Shown piece by piece: positions 27,899 to 38,084 of a DNA stretch of 64,000 nucleotides. The notes under the pieces were generated by a model, which worked only from the letters and a program-made list of their open reading frames with translations, was not told the DNA's origin and did not search any database. How positions within the stretch are numbered: the first letter of the stretch is position 1; each line of letters opens with the position of its first letter. Source of the stretch: Cupriavidus pauculus (GTDB taxonomy: Bacteria; Pseudomonadota; Gammaproteobacteria; Burkholderiales; Burkholderiaceae); NCBI RefSeq assembly GCF_008693385.1, contig NZ_CP044065.1, positions 2,046,001 to 2,110,000 on the forward strand, given 5' to 3'. A program made the position numbers and the translations under genes.

Positions 27899-30889
27899 TC
27901 AGCCGCCACCGAACACCGCCTGCCAGAGCGCCCGCACGCGTGCGGTCTCGTTGGCGACGCTGGCCGCCGGAACGCGCGCCTGGGCGTGGCCGTCGAGCCG
28001 GATCTGGTGCTGCCGCGCGCGGAACAGCCGGTACGCGTCGCCCACCTCGCCCGCCAGCGTCGCATCGATGAGCCCCAGTTCGCCCGCGATGCGCAGCAGC
28101 GCGATATTGCCCGCATTGCGCGTGAGCGCGGGGTGCGCCCTGCTATGCAGGAGCACGAGGTACTGGACCGTGAACTCGATATCGACCATGCCGCCCCGGT
28201 CGTGCTTGAGGTCGAATAGGCCGGTGGGATTCGGATGTCCGTCGGACACCTTGCCGCGCATCTCGACGATCTCCGCGCGCAGCGTATCCGCATCGCGCGG
28301 CTGGCGCAGCACGTCCTCGCGCAGCGACTCGAAGCGCGCCCCGATCTCCGCATCGCCCGCACAGAAACGCGCGCGCGTCAGCGCCTGATGCTCCCACACC
28401 CACGCGGTGTTGTCGCCCTCGCGGAACTGGTAGCGGCGGAACGCATCGAAGCTCGTCACCAGCAGGCCCGCCTCCCCATTGGGCCGCAGGCGCGTATCCA
28501 CATCGAACAGCATGCCGGCCGCCGTATGGCTGGTGAGCCAGGTGATGAGCCGCCGCGCATAGGCCGCGTAGACCTCGGGCGCGCGTTCGTGCGGATCGTC
28601 GTACAGGAACACGATGTCGAGGTCCGACGAATAGCCGAGCTCCTTGCCGCCGAGCCGGCCATAGGCAATGACCGCAAAGCGCGGCGTCTCGGTGTGGCGC
28701 GTGGCCAGCTGCCGCCATACCGCCTGCAGCGTGACCTCGAGCATGGCATCGGCCAGATCCGACAACCGGTCCGCGATCTGCTCGACGGTCAGCGTGCCGC
28801 GCAGGTCCTGCAGCAGCACGCGGAACGTCTCGGCATGGTGCTCGCGGCGCAGGATGTCCATCTGCGTTTCCACCTGCCCGTCGGACGCGGCCAGACGATC
28901 GGCCAGGCGCTTGCGGAATGCGGCCCAGTCCGGCACGCCGGCCAGCGCGTCGCTGTCCAGCAGTTCGTCGAGCAGCTGCGGATGCCGCGTGAGGTACGCG
29001 GCCGCCCAGCGCGACGCATGCAGCGTGTGGGCGACGCGGTCCATCGCCTGCGGATACTCGGACAGCAGGGACAGATACGACGCGCGCCGGCTGATCGCAT
29101 CGAGGAAGTCGAGAAAGCGCGCGATGGTGCTGTCGGCATCGTCCTGCCGCGCCGCGAGGTCGAGCGCGCGATTCACGAGCTGGTCGAAGCGCGCGCGGCT
29201 GGTCTCCGATAACGCGCGATAGCGCACCGAGGTCGCGATCGCGCGCAGCCGGTCGTAGAGCCCCGTGCAATCGCCGAAGCCCGCGGCCTGCAGACGCTGG
29301 CATGGCGAGGATTCGGGATCGGTCTCGTCCGGACCGTCCTGCGTCGCCCGCGTGGCGGCCTCTTCGCGCACGAGCTCGGGCCACAGTTCCTCGGCCGGCT
29401 GCGTGTCGCCCTCGGCGTACGGATCGGCGAACGTCGCCTCGAACTGCTGCGCCACGGGTTCCTGCAGCGCATGCATGCGTTCCAGCAACGCCTGCCAGTC
29501 CTCGCATCCCATCGACAGCGCCACCGCGCGCTGCTCTTCGGGCGTGGTCGGCAGATGGTGCGTCTGCGCGTCGTCGCGGTATTGCAGCCGGTGTTCGAGC
29601 TGCCGCAGGAAGCGATAGGCATCGGCCAGTTGCTCGGCCTGCCCGGCCGGCAGCAGATTGCGCTCCACCGCCACCGACAGGACTTCGAGCGTCGGGCGCA
29701 CCCGCAGCGCGGGATCCTGTCCGCCGCGGATCAGCTGGAACACCTGCGCCATGAACTCGATCTCGCGAATGCCGCCCCGCCCGAGCTTGATATTGAACGA
29801 GCGCTGGTTCATGCCGTGCCCGGCCAGCCCGCCGCTGCGCTTGGCGGCTTCCGATCGAATCTGCGCGTGCAGCGAGCGGATGGCCGCGATCACGCCATAG
29901 TCGAGATAGCGCCGGAAGATGAACGGCGTGGTCAGCCGTTCGAGCAGCTGCGCGGTGCGCTGCGCGTGCGGCGAGTCCTGCGCGGAGACGATCCGGCCCT
30001 TGATCCACGCGTAGCGCTCCCATTCGCGCCCCTGCACGATCAGATATTCCTCGAGCATGCCGAGGCTGCAGACCAGCGGTCCCGCGTCGCCGTTCGGGCG
30101 CAGGCGCATGTCCACGCGGAACACGTAGCCGTCGGACGTGACCTCGGACAGCAGGTTGATCAGGCGCCGGCCGAGCCGGATGAAATATTCGTGGTTGGAC
30201 AGGCTGCGCGTGCCGCCCTGGGTATCGCCGTCTTCGTCGTAGAGGAAGATCAGGTCGATGTCCGACGACACGTTGAGTTCGCGGCCCCCCAGCTTGCCCA
30301 TGCCGACCACGACCAGTTCCTGCACCTCGCTGCCCTGCCGGCACGTCGGCCGGCCATAGGTGGCGGCCAGATCGTTGCCGAGCACGTGCAGCCCGTGCTG
30401 GATCGCGAGTTCCGCGAGGTCCGTCATCGCGCCCGTCACCTCGGCCAGCGTGGCGGCCCCGCGCAGGTCGCGCTCGATGATCACGCACATGACTTCGGCG
30501 CGCAGCCGGCGCAGCGCGCGGCCGGCGGCGGCATCGACATCGGCCGCCGGTTCGTGCAACGCCGCGAGGCGCGCCGCCATCCAGTCGCGTGTCAGCGGCG
30601 CGGCGGCCGCCTGCGTTACCACATCGGCGACCTCGGGACGCGCCTGCAGGACGCGGCGCGCGTAATGGGAATAGGCCGCCGAGTACAATACGTGACCTTC
30701 GTCGTCGAGCCGTTTCGGGTCGAACGCGGGCATGATCGCGAAGGCGCCTTTGGCCATATTGCCGAGCACGCCCGATGTGGCGCTCGCGTCATTCCGGGCG
30801 GCCGTATCGCCGGCCCCGCCGTCGATGGCCGGGCGCGTAATCGGATCGGCGGCGGCCGGTGCGGAACCTGTCGGATCGGAGGCAGTCAT
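27899..30889 (-). CDS. glnE: Bifunctional glutamine synthetase adenylyltransferase/adenylyl-removing enzyme
   Basis: This 996-residue enzyme adds or removes AMP on glutamine synthetase in response to nitrogen status via PII. It shows two nucleotidyltransferase domains: GMGKLGGRELNVSSDIDLIFLYDEDG in the N-terminal (removing) half and YGRLGGKELGYSSDLDIVFLYDD in the C-terminal (transferring) half, each with the D-x-D metal pair. PII-linked regulator helices lie between. I start at the ATG at 30889, which has GGAG near it on the minus strand. It may be somewhat shorter, as the first 50 residues are low-complexity. It is divergent from yhdP. Confidence 0.93.
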   Translation of the reverse strand: MTASDPTGSAPAAADPITRPAIDGGAGDTAARNDASATSGVLGNMAKGAFAIMPAFDPKRLDDEGHVLYSAAYSHYARRVLQARPEVADVVTQAAAAPLTRDWMAARLAALHEPAADVDAAAGRALRRLRAEVMCVIIERDLRGAATLAEVTGAMTDLAELAIQHGLHVLGNDLAATYGRPTCRQGSEVQELVVVGMGKLGGRELNVSSDIDLIFLYDEDGDTQGGTRSLSNHEYFIRLGRRLINLLSEVTSDGYVFRVDMRLRPNGDAGPLVCSLGMLEEYLIVQGREWERYAWIKGRIVSAQDSPHAQRTAQLLERLTTPFIFRRYLDYGVIAAIRSLHAQIRSEAAKRSGGLAGHGMNQRSFNIKLGRGGIREIEFMAQVFQLIRGGQDPALRVRPTLEVLSVAVERNLLPAGQAEQLADAYRFLRQLEHRLQYRDDAQTHHLPTTPEEQRAVALSMGCEDWQALLERMHALQEPVAQQFEATFADPYAEGDTQPAEELWPELVREEAATRATQDGPDETDPESSPCQRLQAAGFGDCTGLYDRLRAIATSVRYRALSETSRARFDQLVNRALDLAARQDDADSTIARFLDFLDAISRRASYLSLLSEYPQAMDRVAHTLHASRWAAAYLTRHPQLLDELLDSDALAGVPDWAAFRKRLADRLAASDGQVETQMDILRREHHAETFRVLLQDLRGTLTVEQIADRLSDLADAMLEVTLQAVWRQLATRHTETPRFAVIAYGRLGGKELGYSSDLDIVFLYDDPHERAPEVYAAYARRLITWLTSHTAAGMLFDVDTRLRPNGEAGLLVTSFDAFRRYQFREGDNTAWVWEHQALTRARFCAGDAEIGARFESLREDVLRQPRDADTLRAEIVEMRGKVSDGHPNPTGLFDLKHDRGGMVDIEFTVQYLVLLHSRAHPALTRNAGNIALLRIAGELGLIDATLAGEVGDAYRLFRARQHQIRLDGHAQARVPAASVANETARVRALWQAVFGGG

Positions 30890-30951
30890 TCCATTAACTT
30901 TTAGTTCGGGACCACTTTGGAGAGCGGCTAGTATTGTCGGATAATCTGCCC

Positions 30952-33900
30952 ATGTCCAGCCGCCCCTCCGCCTCCGCCGACGGTTCCGCAAGCCCCGCGC
31001 GTGCCGGCAGCCCGGGCAGCCGGGGTAACGAAAACACAGCCGCCGTGCTGCCGTCGCCGACGGCGCCCGGCGCGCGCTCAGCAACGCCTCACGCTTCCGG
31101 TTTGAATACGCCTTCCCCGACCTCCGCCGGTGGCCGGCTCGCGCATGTCCGAGACTACCTCCGCGCGCTGCCCCGCCATCTCTGGCACGCGCTCCGCGCG
31201 GCGGCGACCCATCCCTGCTGGCGCTGGCTGCTGCGCATGGTACTGCGGGTGGCGCTGCTGCTCGCCGTGCTGGCGCTCGCCATCGGCATGCTGGTCCGCT
31301 TCATCCTGTGGCCGCAGGCGCACGAAGCCCGCAAATGGCTCGAACAGCGCGCCTCCGCCGAGCTGCACGCGCAGTTCACGATCGGCGAGCTCGACACGTT
31401 CTGGGAAGGCTGGCACCCGGCCTTTCGCGCGCGCGGCGTGCGCGCCGTGGACGCCCAGCAGCGCGTGCTGCTGGAGACCGGCACGCTGGACGGCACGCTG
31501 GCCTGGCAGTCTCTGGCCGGGCTGAGCCTCCAGTTCGCCAGCGTCCGGGCCAGCGGTACCGACGTGCTGATCCGCCGGACGCCCGAGGGCGTGCTGCTGG
31601 TGGCCGGCGTGCCCGTGGAGACCCGCGCGAGCACGGCCGGCGACGACCGCTTCCTGAACTGGGTAATGAGCCAGGGCAGCATCGAGCTGACCAGCGGCCA
31701 TCTGCGCTGGCTCGACGAGCGCGCGGGCCTGCCGCAGCTCGACGTGGCCGATATCCACTTCAGCGCGCTGCGCGACGGCGGCCACCATACGCTGCGGCTG
31801 GAGGCGCGCAGTGGCGCGCTGGCGCCGCAGCCGCTGGTAGTCCAGGCCAGCTTCCGCCACGACTACCTGCACGACCCCGGCAACTGGATGCACTGGAATG
31901 GCCAGGCCGACTGGGATTTCACGCAGGTGCAGTTGCCGGTCGTGCAGCGTTACCTGCCGATCTTCGACAAGGTGGACAGCGGCACCTTCAGCACCAGCGG
32001 CACGGTGGACTTCCGCGCCGGCAATATCCAGCGCAGCCAGACGCGCTTACGCGCCGGCGCCGTGGACCTGCAGCTGACGGGCGCGCCCGCCCCGCTCAAG
32101 CTCGCCAACGCACAGGCGTACCTGATCCACAGCGCGGACCGCGCCGGCAACAACCGGCTGAACATCGACACGCTGCTATGGCAGGCCGAGCCCATTACCG
32201 GCCCGCCCAGCGCCAGCGATCCCGGCCTGCGCGAAGGCATGCGCAAGGTGACCATCGACTGGAACCGCGACAAGCAGGGCGTGCTCCGCAAGTTCGCGCT
32301 CAAGGCACCGACGTTCGACCTCAACACGCTGCGCGCGCTGGCCACCTCGATGCCGATCGACACCGAGATGCTGCGCCAGCTGCGCGCGCTGCAGCCGGCC
32401 GGCCATATCGACAACCTCGACGTCGCCTGGGCGCACGAGCGCCCCGGCCTGCTCGACAGCCGGCCGCGCGAGCCCCACTACACGGTCCAGGGCACGCTGC
32501 GCGGTGTCTCGGTCAATGGCCAGCCCGCCGTGCCGGCGTTGTCGGCCGACGGCCATCCGCGCGTGGGCACCCCGGGGTTCGCGCGGCTGTCCGGCAGCTT
32601 CAGCTTCGATGACCGCCAGGGCACCGCGCGCGTGGACAGCGCGGGCGCGACGCTGATCCTCCCGGGCCTGTTCGAAGACCCGCGCGTGCCGTTCGACGAA
32701 CTCGCGGGCGAAGTCCGCTGGACGCACGAACAGGACAAGCTCGTCATCCGCACCGAGGGGCTGCGCTTTGCCAACCCCGACGTGGCGGGCACCGTGCGCG
32801 GCAGCTGGCGCGCGGGCGGCGACGGCGCGAGCGGCATCGCCGACATGTCGGGCGAACTCGCGCGCGTGCAGGCGGCCCGCGTGGTGCGCTACCTGCCGAT
32901 GTCCATGCCGCACACGCGGCAGTATTTGGCCGGCGCGCTGGTCGGCGGCGACGCCTCCGACGTCAAGTTCGTCCTGCGCGGCGACCTCTTCCACTTTCCG
33001 TTCCACGCGCCGTTCGAGAAGGCCGGCGACTTCCGCGTGGACGTGCCGCTGCACCGCGTGAGCTATCAGGTGGCGCCGCACGAGTCCGGCCCCACGGGCG
33101 GCAAGGCCTGGCCCGATTTCAGCGAGATCGACGGCCACCTCGTGTTCCAGCGCAATGCGATGTCGTTCGCGATCAAGCGCGCGGCGGTGCAGGACATTCC
33201 GGGTGTCGCGCTGCACGACGTCAATGGGCAGATCGACGACCTCAGCGAGACCGGCCGTCTCGGGGTCGAGGGCACGGGCCAGGGTTCGCTGGCCGCATTC
33301 CTGCGCTATGTCGCGGCCAGCCCGGTGCGCGGCTGGATCGGCGGCGTGACCGACGAAGCCAGGGGCCAGGGCAATGGCGAACTAAAGCTCAAGCTCGACA
33401 TGCCGCTGGACCACGCGGTGGACTCGAAGGTCGAAGGGCAATTCCGCTTCCCCGGCAACGACATCGTGCTGATGCCCGATCTGCCGCCGATGGGCAATGC
33501 CACGGGTACCATCGCGTTCAACGAGCACGGGTTCCGGCTCGACAACATGCGGGGCCGCTTTATCGGCGGCGAAGCGCGGCTCGGCGGCGGCACGCTGCCC
33601 GACAAGAGCACGCGCGTGACGATCGGCGGCACCGCATCCGCGGCCGGCATCCGCGACGCGCTGGCATCGACGTCGCTGGCGGCGTTCGGTGCGCGGATCG
33701 AGGGTGCCACGCCCTACAGCGCGGTGGTCGGCGTGCGCGACAAGCGCCTGCAGGTACAGGTGGCGACGGACCTCAACGGCATGGCCGTGGACCTGCCCGC
33801 GCCGCTGGCCAAGAGCGCCGCGCAGGATGTGCCGCTGCGCGCCGAACTGCGGCCGCTGGCGGCGAGCGGCACGGTGAACGCGAACGCGCCCGACGAAATG

Positions 33901-35298
33901 CTCGTCCAGTACGGCAACGCGCTCAACGTCCGCTACGTGCTACATCGCGGCGACACGCCGGAAGTCATCTCGGGCGGCATCGGCCTGCAGCAGCCCGCGC
34001 CGCAGCCGGCCAGCGGCGTGGTGGCGGCGTTCACCGCGGACCGTATCGATCTCGCCAGATGGCGCAGCCTGTTCGATACGACCGGGGGCAGCGAGTCGCC
34101 CGCCCCGGGCGGCCGCGTCGATCGCAGCTCGCCGTTCCTGCCCGAGCGCGTGACCGTCCGCGCGCGCACGGTCGATGCGTTCGGCCGCAACCTCGACGAC
34201 GTGACGTTCGACGCCGACCGCGCGCGGACCGGCTGGGACATGAAGATCGCGTCGAAGCAGGTCAACGGCACCGCGCAATGGCGCCGCGACGCGAACTCGC
34301 CCGCCGGCGCGGTGAACGTCCGCCTGGCACGGCTCGACGTTCCCGACGCCAGCGACGACGGCCACATGACCGACGCGATGGCGAGCAATATCGACGAACT
34401 GCCGGCCATCGACCTCGTTGCCGAACAGTTCGTGCTGCATGGGCGCGACTACGGCAAGGTCGAGCTGCGCGCGCATACCGCGATCGAGAACGCGGACTCG
34501 GTATGGACGCTCGACAAGCTGACGATCGAGCAACCCGGCGGCACGTTCACGGGCAACGGCACGTGGCGCCTGCCGCGCCGGCTGCGCGACAACAATGCGG
34601 CCAGCGCCGACGCGAGCGCGCGCCGCACGCTGCTCAACTTCAAGCTCGATATCCGCGACGCGGGCGCGATGCTGGACCGCATGGGCATGCCGCATACCCT
34701 GCGCGAAGGCAACGGTTCGCTCGAAGGCCGCGTGTACTGGAAGGGCTCGCCGCTGTCCATCGACTATCCGTCGCTGTCCGGCAAGCTCGCGCTGCACCTC
34801 GAGAACGGCCAGATCCTCAGCGTGGATCCGGGCGCGGCGCGGCTGCTCGGCGTGCTGAGCCTGCAGAGCCTGCTGCGCTTCGCGACGCTCGACTTCCGCA
34901 GCGTGACGAGCCGCGGCACGGTGTTCGACGACATCAGCGGCAATGGCACGATCGAGAACGGCGTGGGCACGATCGAATCGTTCCGCATGAAGAGCAACCA
35001 GCTGAACGCGTCGATGACGGGCTCGGCGAACCTGCTGCGCGAAACGCAGGACCTCGACGTGGAAGTGGTGCCGCGCATCAACGCGGCCACGACGTCGGTG
35101 GCGGCCGCGTTCATCAACCCCGTGCTCGGCATCGGCACGCTGGCCGCGCAACTGCTGTTCGCCGACGAGTTCTCCAAGGTCTTCACGCAGCATTACCGCA
35201 TTACGGGCTCGTGGGCCGATCCGCAGGTGACCAAGGTGGACGACGCCAAGTCGCGCCCCGCGCCGGTGCAGGATCGCTCGGGCGCGTATCCGCGATAG
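30952..35298 (+). CDS. yhdP: YhdP family AsmA-like envelope protein (TIGR02099)
   Basis: This 1448-residue protein has a disordered, Ser/Ala/Pro-rich N-terminus of about 60 residues and one transmembrane helix (LRMVLRVALLLAVLALAIGMLVRFIL, about residues 95-120). A very long periplasmic region of repeated beta-strand units follows, ending in the conserved C-terminal block LGVLSLQSLLRFATLDFRSVTSRGTVFDDISGNGTIENG. YhdP and related AsmA-like proteins bridge the inner and outer membranes and carry phospholipids. The ATG at 30952 follows a TTG at 30934 in frame. The gene is divergent from glnE and precedes the amidase and tldD, a common order in Burkholderiaceae. Confidence 0.92.
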   Translation: MSSRPSASADGSASPARAGSPGSRGNENTAAVLPSPTAPGARSATPHASGLNTPSPTSAGGRLAHVRDYLRALPRHLWHALRAAATHPCWRWLLRMVLRVALLLAVLALAIGMLVRFILWPQAHEARKWLEQRASAELHAQFTIGELDTFWEGWHPAFRARGVRAVDAQQRVLLETGTLDGTLAWQSLAGLSLQFASVRASGTDVLIRRTPEGVLLVAGVPVETRASTAGDDRFLNWVMSQGSIELTSGHLRWLDERAGLPQLDVADIHFSALRDGGHHTLRLEARSGALAPQPLVVQASFRHDYLHDPGNWMHWNGQADWDFTQVQLPVVQRYLPIFDKVDSGTFSTSGTVDFRAGNIQRSQTRLRAGAVDLQLTGAPAPLKLANAQAYLIHSADRAGNNRLNIDTLLWQAEPITGPPSASDPGLREGMRKVTIDWNRDKQGVLRKFALKAPTFDLNTLRALATSMPIDTEMLRQLRALQPAGHIDNLDVAWAHERPGLLDSRPREPHYTVQGTLRGVSVNGQPAVPALSADGHPRVGTPGFARLSGSFSFDDRQGTARVDSAGATLILPGLFEDPRVPFDELAGEVRWTHEQDKLVIRTEGLRFANPDVAGTVRGSWRAGGDGASGIADMSGELARVQAARVVRYLPMSMPHTRQYLAGALVGGDASDVKFVLRGDLFHFPFHAPFEKAGDFRVDVPLHRVSYQVAPHESGPTGGKAWPDFSEIDGHLVFQRNAMSFAIKRAAVQDIPGVALHDVNGQIDDLSETGRLGVEGTGQGSLAAFLRYVAASPVRGWIGGVTDEARGQGNGELKLKLDMPLDHAVDSKVEGQFRFPGNDIVLMPDLPPMGNATGTIAFNEHGFRLDNMRGRFIGGEARLGGGTLPDKSTRVTIGGTASAAGIRDALASTSLAAFGARIEGATPYSAVVGVRDKRLQVQVATDLNGMAVDLPAPLAKSAAQDVPLRAELRPLAASGTVNANAPDEMLVQYGNALNVRYVLHRGDTPEVISGGIGLQQPAPQPASGVVAAFTADRIDLARWRSLFDTTGGSESPAPGGRVDRSSPFLPERVTVRARTVDAFGRNLDDVTFDADRARTGWDMKIASKQVNGTAQWRRDANSPAGAVNVRLARLDVPDASDDGHMTDAMASNIDELPAIDLVAEQFVLHGRDYGKVELRAHTAIENADSVWTLDKLTIEQPGGTFTGNGTWRLPRRLRDNNAASADASARRTLLNFKLDIRDAGAMLDRMGMPHTLREGNGSLEGRVYWKGSPLSIDYPSLSGKLALHLENGQILSVDPGAARLLGVLSLQSLLRFATLDFRSVTSRGTVFDDISGNGTIENGVGTIESFRMKSNQLNASMTGSANLLRETQDLDVEVVPRINAATTSVAAAFINPVLGIGTLAAQLLFADEFSKVFTQHYRITGSWADPQVTKVDDAKSRPAPVQDRSGAYPR

Positions 35299-35331
35299 CG
35301 AACCGCCAACGCCACCGTCAAAGGGAAGATC

Positions 35332-36168
35332 ATGACCGCCATCGATACCCCTCGCGCCGTCCCGTTCAAGGTCGCCGCCGTGCAGACCGTCACGGGCACG
35401 TCGGTCGATGCCAACCTCGCGCGCGCCGACGCGCTCATCGCCGAAGCCGCGCGCGGCGGCGCGGAGCTCGTGCTGCTGCCCGAGTACTTCTGCATCATGG
35501 GCCGTGCCGACACCGACAAGGTGGCCATCCGCGAAGCCGACGGCGACGGACCGATCCAGCGCTTTCTCGCCGATGCCGCGCGGCGGCACCGCGTATGGCT
35601 CGTCGGCGGCACCCTGCCCCTGCAATGCGGGGACGACGGCCGCGTCTACAACACGTCGCTCGCGTTCGACCCGCGCGGCCAGCGCATCGCGCGCTACGAC
35701 AAGATCCACCTGTTCGGCTTTACGCGCGGCGCGGAAAGCTATGACGAATCGCGCACGATCCTCGCCGGTACCGAGCCCGTATCGTTCGAGGCCCCGTGCG
35801 GCCGCGTGGCGATGTCGGTCTGCTACGACCTGCGCTTTCCCGAGCTGTACCGCGGCCTCGCGGCCGGCGGCGGCACGAGCTTGATTCTGATGCCTGCCGC
35901 CTTCACCTACACGACGGGACAGGCGCACTGGGAGATTCTGCTGCGCGCCCGCGCGATCGAAAACCAGTGCTATGTGCTGGCGGCCGCGCAGGGCGGCAAG
36001 CACGAGAACGGCCGGCGCACCTGGGGCCACTCGATGCTCGTCGATCCCTGGGGCGAAGTGCTCGCCGTGCTGCCCGAGGGCGAAGGCGTGGTGAGCGGTA
36101 CCATCGATCCGGACCGGCTGGCCGAGGTCCGCCAGAACCTGCCGGCATTGCGCCACCGGGTGCTGTAG
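35332..36168 (+). CDS. Nitrilase-family amidase (Nit1/deaminated glutathione amidase-like)
   Basis: This 278-residue carbon-nitrogen hydrolase has the Glu51-Lys124-Cys164 triad (LLPEYFCIMG, RYDKIHLF, MSVCYDLRFPELYR). The wording FTRGAESYDESRTILAG is typical of the Nit1/NIT2 group that removes deaminated glutathione or related omega-amides in metabolite repair. The exact substrate cannot be told from sequence. It is 33 bases after yhdP and 48 bases before tldD, all in one direction, suggesting a common transcript. Confidence 0.9.
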   Translation: MTAIDTPRAVPFKVAAVQTVTGTSVDANLARADALIAEAARGGAELVLLPEYFCIMGRADTDKVAIREADGDGPIQRFLADAARRHRVWLVGGTLPLQCGDDGRVYNTSLAFDPRGQRIARYDKIHLFGFTRGAESYDESRTILAGTEPVSFEAPCGRVAMSVCYDLRFPELYRGLAAGGGTSLILMPAAFTYTTGQAHWEILLRARAIENQCYVLAAAQGGKHENGRRTWGHSMLVDPWGEVLAVLPEGEGVVSGTIDPDRLAEVRQNLPALRHRVL

Positions 36169-36216
36169 GATGTCAGGCATTGGCAGCCAAAAAGAAACAC
36201 GAACACAAGGACGAAC

Positions 36217-37677
36217 ATGAACGCCGGCGAACTCGGAATTCGTAACCTCGCTACCGCGCAACAGATCCTGCTGGCGCCGTACAACCTCGACGAGGCGACG
36301 CTGCAGCGCGTGCTGGCCGATATCTTCACGCACAAGGTCGATTACGCGGACCTGTACTTCCAGTACACGCGCAACGAAGCGTGGAGCCTCGAGGAAGGCA
36401 TCGTGAAATCGGGCAGTTTCAGCATCGACCAGGGCGTGGGCGTCCGCGCGGTGTCGGGCGACAAGACGGCCTTCGCGTATTCGGACGACATCAGCCTGGC
36501 GGCGCTGTCGCAGGCCGCGGCCGCCACGCGCACGATCGGCAAGAGCGGCAACGGCCGCGTCAAGGTGGCCAAGTCCCTCGCCTCGCAGGGGGGCCGCGAT
36601 CTCTACACGCCGAACGACCCGCTCGACTCGATGACCGCGACCGAGAAGGTGGCGCTGCTCGAGCGCATCGAGAAGATGGCCCGCGCGAAAGACCCGCGCG
36701 TGGTGCAGGTGATGGCCGGCCTCGCCGGCGAGTACGACGTGGTGCTGGTGGCGCGCAGCGATGGCGTGATCGCCGCGGACGTGCGCCCATTGGTGCGCGT
36801 CTCGGTGACCGTGATCGCCGAGCAGAACGGCCGCCGCGAGATCGGCTCGTCGGGCGGCGGTGGCCGCTATGCCTACGGCTACTTCACCGACGAACTGCTG
36901 CGCAAGTACGTGGACGAAGCCGTCAGCTCCGCGCTGGTGAACCTGGAAGCGCGCCCTGCCCCGGCCGGCGCGATGACCGTCGTGCTCGGACCGGGCTGGC
37001 CCGGCGTGCTGCTGCACGAGGCGGTGGGCCATGGCCTCGAAGGCGACTTCAACCGCAAGGGCTCGTCGGCCTTCGCGGGCCGCATGGGCGAGCGCGTGGC
37101 CGCCAAGGGCGTGACCGTGGTCGATGACGGCACGCTGGCCAACCGCCGCGGTTCGCTGAACCTCGACGACGAGGGCAATCCGACCCAGTGCACGACGCTG
37201 ATCGAGGACGGCATCCTGCGCGGTTATATCCAGGACACGCTGAACGCGCGCCTGATGAAGATGCCGGTGACGGGCAACGCGCGCCGCGAAAGCTATGCCG
37301 CGCTGCCGATGCCGCGCATGACCAACACGTACATGCTCAACGGCGACCGCGACCCGCAGGAGATCATCGCGAGCGTCAAGCGCGGCCTGTACGCGGTGAA
37401 CTTCGGCGGCGGCCAGGTCGATATCACGAACGGCAAGTTCGTGTTCTCGGCCAGCGAGGCCTACATGATCGAGGACGGCAAGATCACGTACCCGGTCAAG
37501 GGCGCGACGCTGGTCGGCAATGGCCCCGAGTCGCTCAAGGACGTGACCATGATCGGCAACGACATGCGCCTGGACTCGGGCGTGGGCGTCTGCGGCAAGG
37601 AAGGCCAGAGCGTGCCCGTGGGCGTGGGCCAGCCGACGCTGCGTATCGAGAACATGACGGTGGGCGGCACGGCCTGA
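36217..37677 (+). CDS. tldD: Metalloprotease TldD
   Basis: This 486-residue subunit of the TldD/TldE protease carries the zinc motif HEAVGHG within [20 protein letters not shown] (about residue 267). TldD-TldE degrades unfolded peptides and matures microcin B17 and some RiPPs in other species. The C-terminal block [38 protein letters not shown] and a conserved GxCGK follow. The TldE/PmbA partner is not in this window. It is third in the yhdP-amidase-tldD run. Confidence 0.96.
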   Translation: MNAGELGIRNLATAQQILLAPYNLDEATLQRVLADIFTHKVDYADLYFQYTRNEAWSLEEGIVKSGSFSIDQGVGVRAVSGDKTAFAYSDDISLAALSQAAAATRTIGKSGNGRVKVAKSLASQGGRDLYTPNDPLDSMTATEKVALLERIEKMARAKDPRVVQVMAGLAGEYDVVLVARSDGVIAADVRPLVRVSVTVIAEQNGRREIGSSGGGGRYAYGYFTDELLRKYVDEAVSSALVNLEARPAPAGAMTVVLGPGWPGVLLHEAVGHGLEGDFNRKGSSAFAGRMGERVAAKGVTVVDDGTLANRRGSLNLDDEGNPTQCTTLIEDGILRGYIQDTLNARLMKMPVTGNARRESYAALPMPRMTNTYMLNGDRDPQEIIASVKRGLYAVNFGGGQVDITNGKFVFSASEAYMIEDGKITYPVKGATLVGNGPESLKDVTMIGNDMRLDSGVGVCGKEGQSVPVGVGQPTLRIENMTVGGTA

Positions 37678-37725
37678 CGCGCCGGCGGCACGGCCATGGC
37701 TATCGGCGCGATAGTCATGGCTCGC

Positions 37726-37754
37726 TTGCCAACGTTTTCGAAAAGGGATATAAA
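37726..37754 (+). promoter_or_regulatory. Candidate aroG promoter
   Basis: TTGCCA (37726-37731) and TATAAA (37749-37754) are 17 bases apart. A start near 37761 would give a transcript that includes the leader peptide and attenuator. A second -35-like TTGACC at 37823 lacks a well-spaced -10, so this upstream site is preferred. Confidence 0.45.
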
Positions 37755-37904
37755 GATGCTTCGTCGTGCAAGCGCCACGTTTCGCGGTCCGTAGTTCCGC
37801 CGCTGGCGCGCAATTTTATGCCTTGACCAAGATTGCCGCGACATAAAAGCCTCTGCGTTTTCCTGAAACTGAAACAAGCTGACCTCAGCCGAACTTTTTC
37901 CGCC

Positions 37905-37976
37905 ATGTCCGCCAAGTTTTATTTTTACTTTTTTAGCGATCTCGCACCGCTGGCGGATGGAGAGGGACAGCTGTAA
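37905..37976 (+). CDS. Phe/Tyr-rich leader peptide of the aroG attenuator
   Basis: This is a 23-codon ORF with ATG at 37905 and TAA at 37974-37976. Its start is MSAKFYFYFFSDLAP: codons 5-10 are Phe-Tyr-Phe-Tyr-Phe-Phe. It lies just upstream of a strong intrinsic terminator and then aroG, which makes the first enzyme of aromatic amino acid synthesis. Such runs of regulatory codons are the hallmark of ribosome-mediated attenuation (pheA, trp, his leaders). A ribosome starved for Phe or Tyr would stall at 37917-37934. No strong ribosome-binding site precedes the ATG, which is a weakness. Confidence 0.75.
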   Translation: MSAKFYFYFFSDLAPLADGEGQL

Positions 37977-38025
37977 GTACCCGAAATTCTGAAAAAAGCC
38001 GCCAGCGACCCTGGCGGCTTTTTTT
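37908..38025 (+). promoter_or_regulatory. Aromatic amino acid attenuator upstream of aroG
   Basis: Four segments alternate. Segment 1 (37908-37914, TCCGCCA, codons 2-4 of the leader) is complementary to segment 2 (37951-37957). Segment 2 as CGCTGGCGG (37948-37956) is perfectly complementary over 9 bp to segment 3 (37999-38007). Segment 3 is also the 5' arm of the terminator, pairing with segment 4 (38011-38023). A ribosome stalled on the Phe/Tyr codons would block segment 1, free segment 2 to pair with 3, and prevent termination. This is the classical attenuation arrangement. Confidence 0.75.
37993..38025 (+). terminator. Attenuator terminator hairpin before aroG
   Basis: A perfect 13-bp stem (AAAAAGCCGCCAG, 37993-38005, with 38011-38023) closes a 5-base loop and ends in a seven-T run (38019-38025). 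It lies 60 bases before the aroG ATG, so it must be bypassed for aroG to be expressed from upstream. Confidence 0.9.
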
Positions 38026-38084
38026 ATTGCCGAAATTTTTTCGCAACACCATTACCCCACAATCAAGACCGATCCGGAGCCATC

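Noticed and set aside
33940..37032. 1030-residue open frame on the minus strand
   Set aside because: It is antisense to yhdP, the amidase and tldD, all of which have intact motifs. The translation is Arg/His/Ala low-complexity, as for other antisense frames here.
37756..37794. 12-codon ORF (MLRRASATFRGP) upstream of the aroG leader
   Set aside because: It has no run of aromatic codons and no paired hairpin. It may only be part of the leader transcript.
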